Positions 1-6,300 of a DNA stretch of 9,122 bases are shown here, piece by piece. How positions within the stretch are numbered: the stretch's first letter is position 1; the number at the start of each line of letters is the position of its first letter. The position numbers and the translations under genes were made by a program. The notes under the pieces are model-generated. The model had not been told where the DNA came from. It did not search any database and saw only the letters and a list, made by a program, of their open reading frames with translations. The stretch comes from an uncultured Ruminococcus sp. (GTDB taxonomy: Bacteria; Bacillota; Clostridia; Oscillospirales; Ruminococcaceae): NCBI GenBank assembly GCA_947177375.1, contig CAMWUF010000024.1, forward strand, positions 1 through 9,122. The letters are read 5' to 3'.

Positions 1-348
1 ATCATTCATGACAATTGCACCATCAGCATCAAGGTCATCAGATTTTACTTTTCCTGTTGTCTCAATTGTAAACTTGATTTCTTCAGCTACTTCATAGCCC
101 TCTGGAGCAGATTCTTCTGTCAATGTGTAAGCACCTGCTGGTAAGCCATAAATTGTTACTTTTTTGCCAGTTGTTTTGTAAGATATGCTAGTCAAATCTT
201 CTGCAATCACTAAATCTACTGATTCATTATCTTCATCTAATGCATAGATAGCATTCACAGCTTTTTTCAGATTGTCACCCTTAATTGTCAAAGTTGCGTT
301 TTCTAATTCTTTGCTGTTTGCAATATCCCATTTACTGATTGTTACGTT
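1..348 (-). repeat. Cna-B/SpaA module R7 (last in window), residues 2889-3004
   Basis: The triad is Lys2894 (TISKWD), Glu2966 (YTLTEESAPEGY) and probably Asn3003 (AIVMND), the second-last residue before the cut. The module is therefore essentially whole. The reading frame is open at the edge, so further modules or the cell-wall anchor are expected beyond it. Confidence 0.8.
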
Positions 349-3300
349 CATTGCCGTATTTTTAATTTCAATAGAAGGTTTATTGCCTGATTCTTCTGTA
401 TTAGAAATTTCAAATTCCTGTGTCAATGCGTCACCAATATAACCCTCTGGAGCAGACAATTCACTGATTGCATATTTACCTGCCGGCAAGCCGTCAATAT
501 AAATATTTACATTATTTGTATAGAACTTCAGAACACCGTCTTCAATTGCATATACAGTATATTTATTTTCTTCTGTAATATTTGCAAGAGAATCTATTTG
601 TGTACGAGTTACTTTGCCCCAAACTGTGATTTCATCAGAAACACCATTTTCATCATCTAATTTTGTAATGGCAAGCAATGCACCCTTAACGCCCTTGTGT
701 GTGTCTGCGTCAATCTTGCTAATCATTACTTCATCCTTTGTATCTAACATTGTGATGTTAGACAATGCTTTTCCGTCTTTATTTTCAATTTCTTCATAAG
801 AATATGCATCTTGTACTTTACTTAATTTGCCGTTTTTGCCAACTGTAAAGCTAATTGTTTCAGCTACTTGATATACTTTATCATTTGGAGTTACAATTTC
901 TTTTAAGGTATAATTACCTGCTGGCAGTTTACTTAAAACAGTTGCTTTCTCACCAGAAGTAAATGTAATACTTGTATTATCTTCCGATTTAGATACTTCT
1001 GTTGCACCACCACTGACAGTAACTTTTTCCAAAGATGTTCCGTCTGTATTGGTAATTGTCAGTTTTGCACCTGCAAGTTCTTTTGTATCATCACCAGCGA
1101 TTTCTACTTTGTCAATCGTTAATTCAATTACTTTGTCTGTTAAGATTACATTCTTATCTTTCAGTTCCTTATCATTTAAAATTACTTTTCCTTCTTCATC
1201 AATTACAAATGTTACTTTTGTAGCAATTGCATAGCCTAAAGGTGCAGTATTTTCTTCCAATGTGTAAGTGCCTGCTGGAAGATTTACTAAAACAGTTTCA
1301 TCTGTACCAGATGTGAATGTAATAGTATTGTCTGTTCTATCGTCTACTTCAATTTCGTCGTCACCACGTTTTACTGTCACATCATTTAATGTTACATCAT
1401 CTTTATCAGTACGTGTGATTATTAATTTTGCACCTGCAAGTTCTTTGCCAGTACTGCTTGTTGCATCTTTCTTGCTAATATATACTTCATTGTCTTCAGA
1501 TACTTTCACTGCATCTGTTACAACAATTGTTGTATCATCTACAAGATAATAATCAGCTTTTGTTTCATCTATGGTGTCTTTTACTTCAGTTTCATCTTCT
1601 GTATAAGATGCATTAATAATTTTACCGTCTTTTACTTCAAATTCGATAGTCGTTTCAAGAACATCATAAATAACATCATCTACAATAAATGAAATTCCTG
1701 CTTCTTCAAGCATATAAATACCATCTGGCAAGCCATTAATAGCAACAGCTTTATCAGAAGAATACCATGTAATCGTGTTAGCTTCTATAACAGTTTTATG
1801 TTCTTCATCTTCAAGAGCATTTTCAACCATTACATTTTCAAAATTAACATCTTCTTCTGTTGCAGTAATTACTAATTTTGCACCTGCAAGTTCTGTTTTA
1901 CCTGTAATGTCATATTTACCAATTGTAATTTCAGACTGTTTATCTTTTAAAACAATCTTGTTAATGATTTCTTCATCTAATCCAATTTGGTCATCTGGAA
2001 TTTTTACTTCTTCTTCATCTTCTGTAGTATATTCTGTAACTACACCATTTTTAATTTCAAATGTCCATCTACCCTCTACGCTTAAGAAACCATCTGGAGC
2101 TGTTTCTTCTCTTAATTCATAGATACCATCTGGCAAACCTGTAATTACAGTTTCTGTATTCTTGGAAACAAAGCTAAAGGAGTCATTTGCTTTAAATGTA
2201 AGTTTATTTTCTACAATTCTATTTTCTTCATCCTCATAAGTAGCTGAAATATAATCTGTATTTAAAGCAGTAATTCCACTTACACTCTCAACACGAGTAA
2301 TATTAATTTCTGCTCCTGCTACTTCTTCATCACCAGTAATTGCTTTTTTGCTAACAGTGATTTCAGAACGGTTTACAACAGTTAATGAAGTTGCACTCAT
2401 ACTTGCTTGTGTGCTGTTATCACCAATAGATGTAATATAACCATTTTTATCAACTGTAAATTCTACATATACGTTAGCAAATCCTTCTAAATCTTTTTCA
2501 CCTAATGTATAAGTGCCTTCTTCCAGACCTTTTACATAGAGGTCATTTTCACCATCTGTTGTCCATGTAATGCCGTCGTCTGTCAATTCAGCTGGGCTGC
2601 AAGAAACATTTGCCAAACCATCACCATTGATAAACAATGTTGCACCCTTAAACAAATCACCATTGACATCTTGCTTGCTGAATTGTAATGTTACATCATT
2701 AGAGTGTGTATCTGTAATTGTCAGTGACGCTGGAGCATTACCGTCTAATACAACACTAGATTTGTCATAAGTTGCTACATAAACATTTTTGCCTACTTCA
2801 ACAGTATTGCCATCAAATACAATATTGCCATCTGCATCTAATTCAAATACATAATAAGGTACATCTTTTGCTAGATTGTTAAAGATAATACTGTCTTTGC
2901 CTTTTTCATCAGTTACCATTTTTTCTGTGATTGGTTTTTTATCATCGTTCAGAACAGGTTCATAATTTTCTGCCTTAGATGCATCTTCATATTGAATTAC
3001 AGTATGACCATCTTCATCTGTTAATACATTGCCCTCTTCATCTGTTAATTGATGATATTTCAATGTATACAAACCAACAGTAATTTGATGTTCTGCTTCA
3101 AACTTGTTATCGCCTTCCAATGCTTCATTAATTGCAATCTTAGTAACTTCAATCTGATTCAGATTTCTATCTGTATTTGTTACGACGATAGTTGTGGATG
3201 TTATATTATTTGCTTCATCAAGTGTCACACCATTACCATCATAAGAAGTCCAAAGATTAACATCTTCTTGTATATTTTTATTTTTATCATCTTTTTCTTT

Positions 3301-6300
3301 TGGATTCGTTAATGTAAATTCATGAGCAATATTGTTATTGATAACAGTACCATCAATCATTTCGAATACATAGTATGTTGTTTTTGCTTCCAAATTTTTA
3401 AATACTACTTCTTGACCAGCAGCTACTGTTTTTGTCTCAACTGGTTTACCTGTACCATCTGCATTGTCAAACAAGCCAATTGTAAATGTGCCTGTCAAAT
3501 TAGTATTATTGTCTTTCAATACTAAAGATTTCATGACAGTGATAGAATAGTCAACTTGTTTGTCATTTGTAATATCTACTGTTTCGTCTACTTTAACTGG
3601 GACAGTATTTCCAGTTACTTTATAAGTTGCACCAGAAGCAGAAGTATATGTTCCTTGTGCCTTTTCAGCACTATCTTCTAATACGCCCTTAGCATTGCAT
3701 TCTAATACATAGAATTCTGTGTCAGCAGGTACATTTGTAAATGTCAATGTTTCTTGTTTGTCTGTTTCGCTAATTGTGATTGCTTTTACTGGAACATCTT
3801 CATAACGAACATAACAGTTTTCCTCTTTATTTAATGTATACAGTGCAAAATAGAATGTATCACCTGTAAATTCTTTCCCTGTTACTGTTTTATTGACTGT
3901 AATTTCGCCAACATTTGCTGTATTTGTAACATCAACAGTTACATCTTTCGTTTCGTTTACTGAAATTGGTTGTGGTGTATTTTGTTCACCATAGGTTGTT
4001 TTATAGCCCTTTAAATCTTTTCCATATTGGTCTACTTCTACAACATAGAAATTATTTGCCTGCTCATCAGAAGTATTATGTTCTGTTTTCAGAGCTTCTA
4101 TTTTTGCATCTAATTCAGCTAGTGCTACTTTCATAGAAGTTGAGCCTTTTTCGTTTGCTGAAACTGTAATTGAAATTACATCACTCAAACGATTGCCTGT
4201 AGCATCTGGTGTGTCAAATAATGCAAAATAGAATGTGCCTGCTGTTTTGGAAGTTTTATTAATATTAATTGTAATTGTTTTATCTGGTTGTTCTACCCAT
4301 ACACCAACTTTTGCAGGTTCAGCTACCATGACATAATCATCACCAAATATAGATGGGCATTGATAAGCATATGCAAAAGAGTTCCATGCAATATTATCCT
4401 CACCTGTATTTGCGACATAAGCAGGTACATAACCTGTGAATGTGATAATGATTTCTTCAGTAGGTTTTACAATTACATCTTTATTAAATGCTACTCTGAA
4501 ATCAATTGTAGAATCTGTTTGTTTAGAACTCCATTGCATTTCGCCAGAAGTTCCTTTCAACCAGTCTTTTGAATATTCTGTCAATACAGTTGTCTTATCT
4601 GTAGAATAAGAAACTTCATAATTTGTTTCGTCTAGTTTTTCGCCACCAACTGTGATTTTAGAAATTTTACCCATCATCACACCGAATGCAGAACTTCTCT
4701 CAAATCCAGATACTAAGCCGATATCGCCAACATATGGTAATCTGTCGATAATTGTCCATGATTCTAAGTTTTGTGGTGATGTATTCTTAATATGCAATTC
4801 ATAAGTTACTTTTTCGCCCTGCATACCCTGTACATAGTTATGTGTTGCCTCACGGCTATAACCTGTGTCTGATTTAGGGTCTGTGTGTGGGTCACCTGTG
4901 TGACCTTCATTTTCATAATGAATTGTCTTCCAAGATTCTGTCGTCAAACCAACGATGTTATAGTTTGCATAGTTCCAAATTTCCTTGCCTTTTGGCTCAC
5001 CTGCAACAACTGCATTCTGTGAATATTCTGTCTCAGTCGTCAGATAGCCCTTGTTAGTAATAACGCCTTCTGTTTCCTGTCCGTCTTTGATAGTCGTCAG
5101 AACACGAATGACTACACATTCGTTTGCTTCAAGTGTACCATTTAATGCAATCGTACCATTTTGGTATCCTCCTACTGTAACATTACTTTTTCCTGCGGTA
5201 GGAGCTGTGAATAATGCATCAATACTATCAGCGGTTTCTGTTCCCTCTATGCCTGTAGAATAATCATATTTTGGCTGTTCATCAGTACCAACATTTACTA
5301 GTTTATATACTTTTGAAGATATTACTTCTTTGTATTCATATACACCTGGAATAATATCTGTAATTGTTGCATTATCCAGTTTCAAATCTGCAACATTCGT
5401 TGATTTACCGTTGCCATTATATACAACTAAATCCCAAATCAAAGAGTCACCAGCAGTAATATAACCATTTTCTACACGGCTGAATTGAACGTCCTCTGCA
5501 TTCATATCTGTTCCTGCAAAAGAAGCAACTGCTTTTTTCGCAAAACCAGGGGCAGGAGATGCTTTTGTTACGGAAACTGTTGCACTTGTTTCAGGAGTTA
5601 CTCTGTTTTTACCGTTCTTACCACCTTTTACTACTGTTAAAGTAGCTGCATTTTTAAATTCTAATGCTTCATCAATATTCCCCATTTTTGCAAGTTCTGC
5701 TACTTTTTTGTCTGTGAATTTTAGAGTGTATTTAACTTTGATATTGTCTAGGTATTCGCCGTAATTATTGCCATCAAAATTAACTATTTCATTATTAAAA
5801 GTAATTTTTAATTTTCCGTTTTCTTTTACAACGATTGGATTTTCCACTTCTTTGCTACCAGGATTATAATTTTTAGTATACCAAATTTTAACAGAACCAT
5901 CTACATATTCCATACCATCTGGTAATGTATCAGTAATAATCATTTCTTTGTCTTTATACTCATTTCCACTACCAGTAGCTGTCAATGTATAACTGAATCT
6001 AGCGTCTTTAATGTCCTGTTCTGTTTTGTCACTTAATTCAAATTTTGTATTACCATCTGCTGTTTTCTCTAGTTTTAATTCACTAGCATTAATGTCAAGA
6101 GGTGTACGAACAACATCTTCAGCATTATAATTTCCTTTTATTGTCCAACTAGCATACTCATCTGCTTTGTATGCTTCACCTACTGCAACATAGTTATAAA
6201 CATTATACTCGTTTGTTCCATCTGTGAAAGAATTTTCATTATACTTATTAGTAACACCTTTAATGTCATTATCATAATTATTCTTCCATTTTGCATTTCC

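Noticed and set aside
1270..1290. LPAGT in R4 as a sortase signal
   Set aside because: It is the conserved LPAGxY strand preceding the E-box, present in most R modules, and no hydrophobic segment or basic tail follows.
1268..2122. Plus-strand open frames (for example 1268-1549 and 1775-2122) with Ser/Val/Thr/Ile-rich translations
   Set aside because: They lie opposite the 3004-codon gene, have no convincing ribosome binding sites, and their composition is what the complement of a Glu/Asp/Lys/Thr-rich frame gives.
4357..4362. Gln1551-Cys1552 as a thioester-domain pair
   Set aside because: Thioester domains need a Cys and a Gln in separate, characteristic motifs far apart in sequence; here they are adjacent and no such motifs are seen.
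3049..4572. Plus-strand frames rich in Cys, Ile and Phe (3049-3312, 3322-3525, 4288-4572)
   Set aside because: Same shadow effect; the Cys/Tyr/Phe content comes from reading Asn/Thr/Lys codons in antisense, and no known motif is present.
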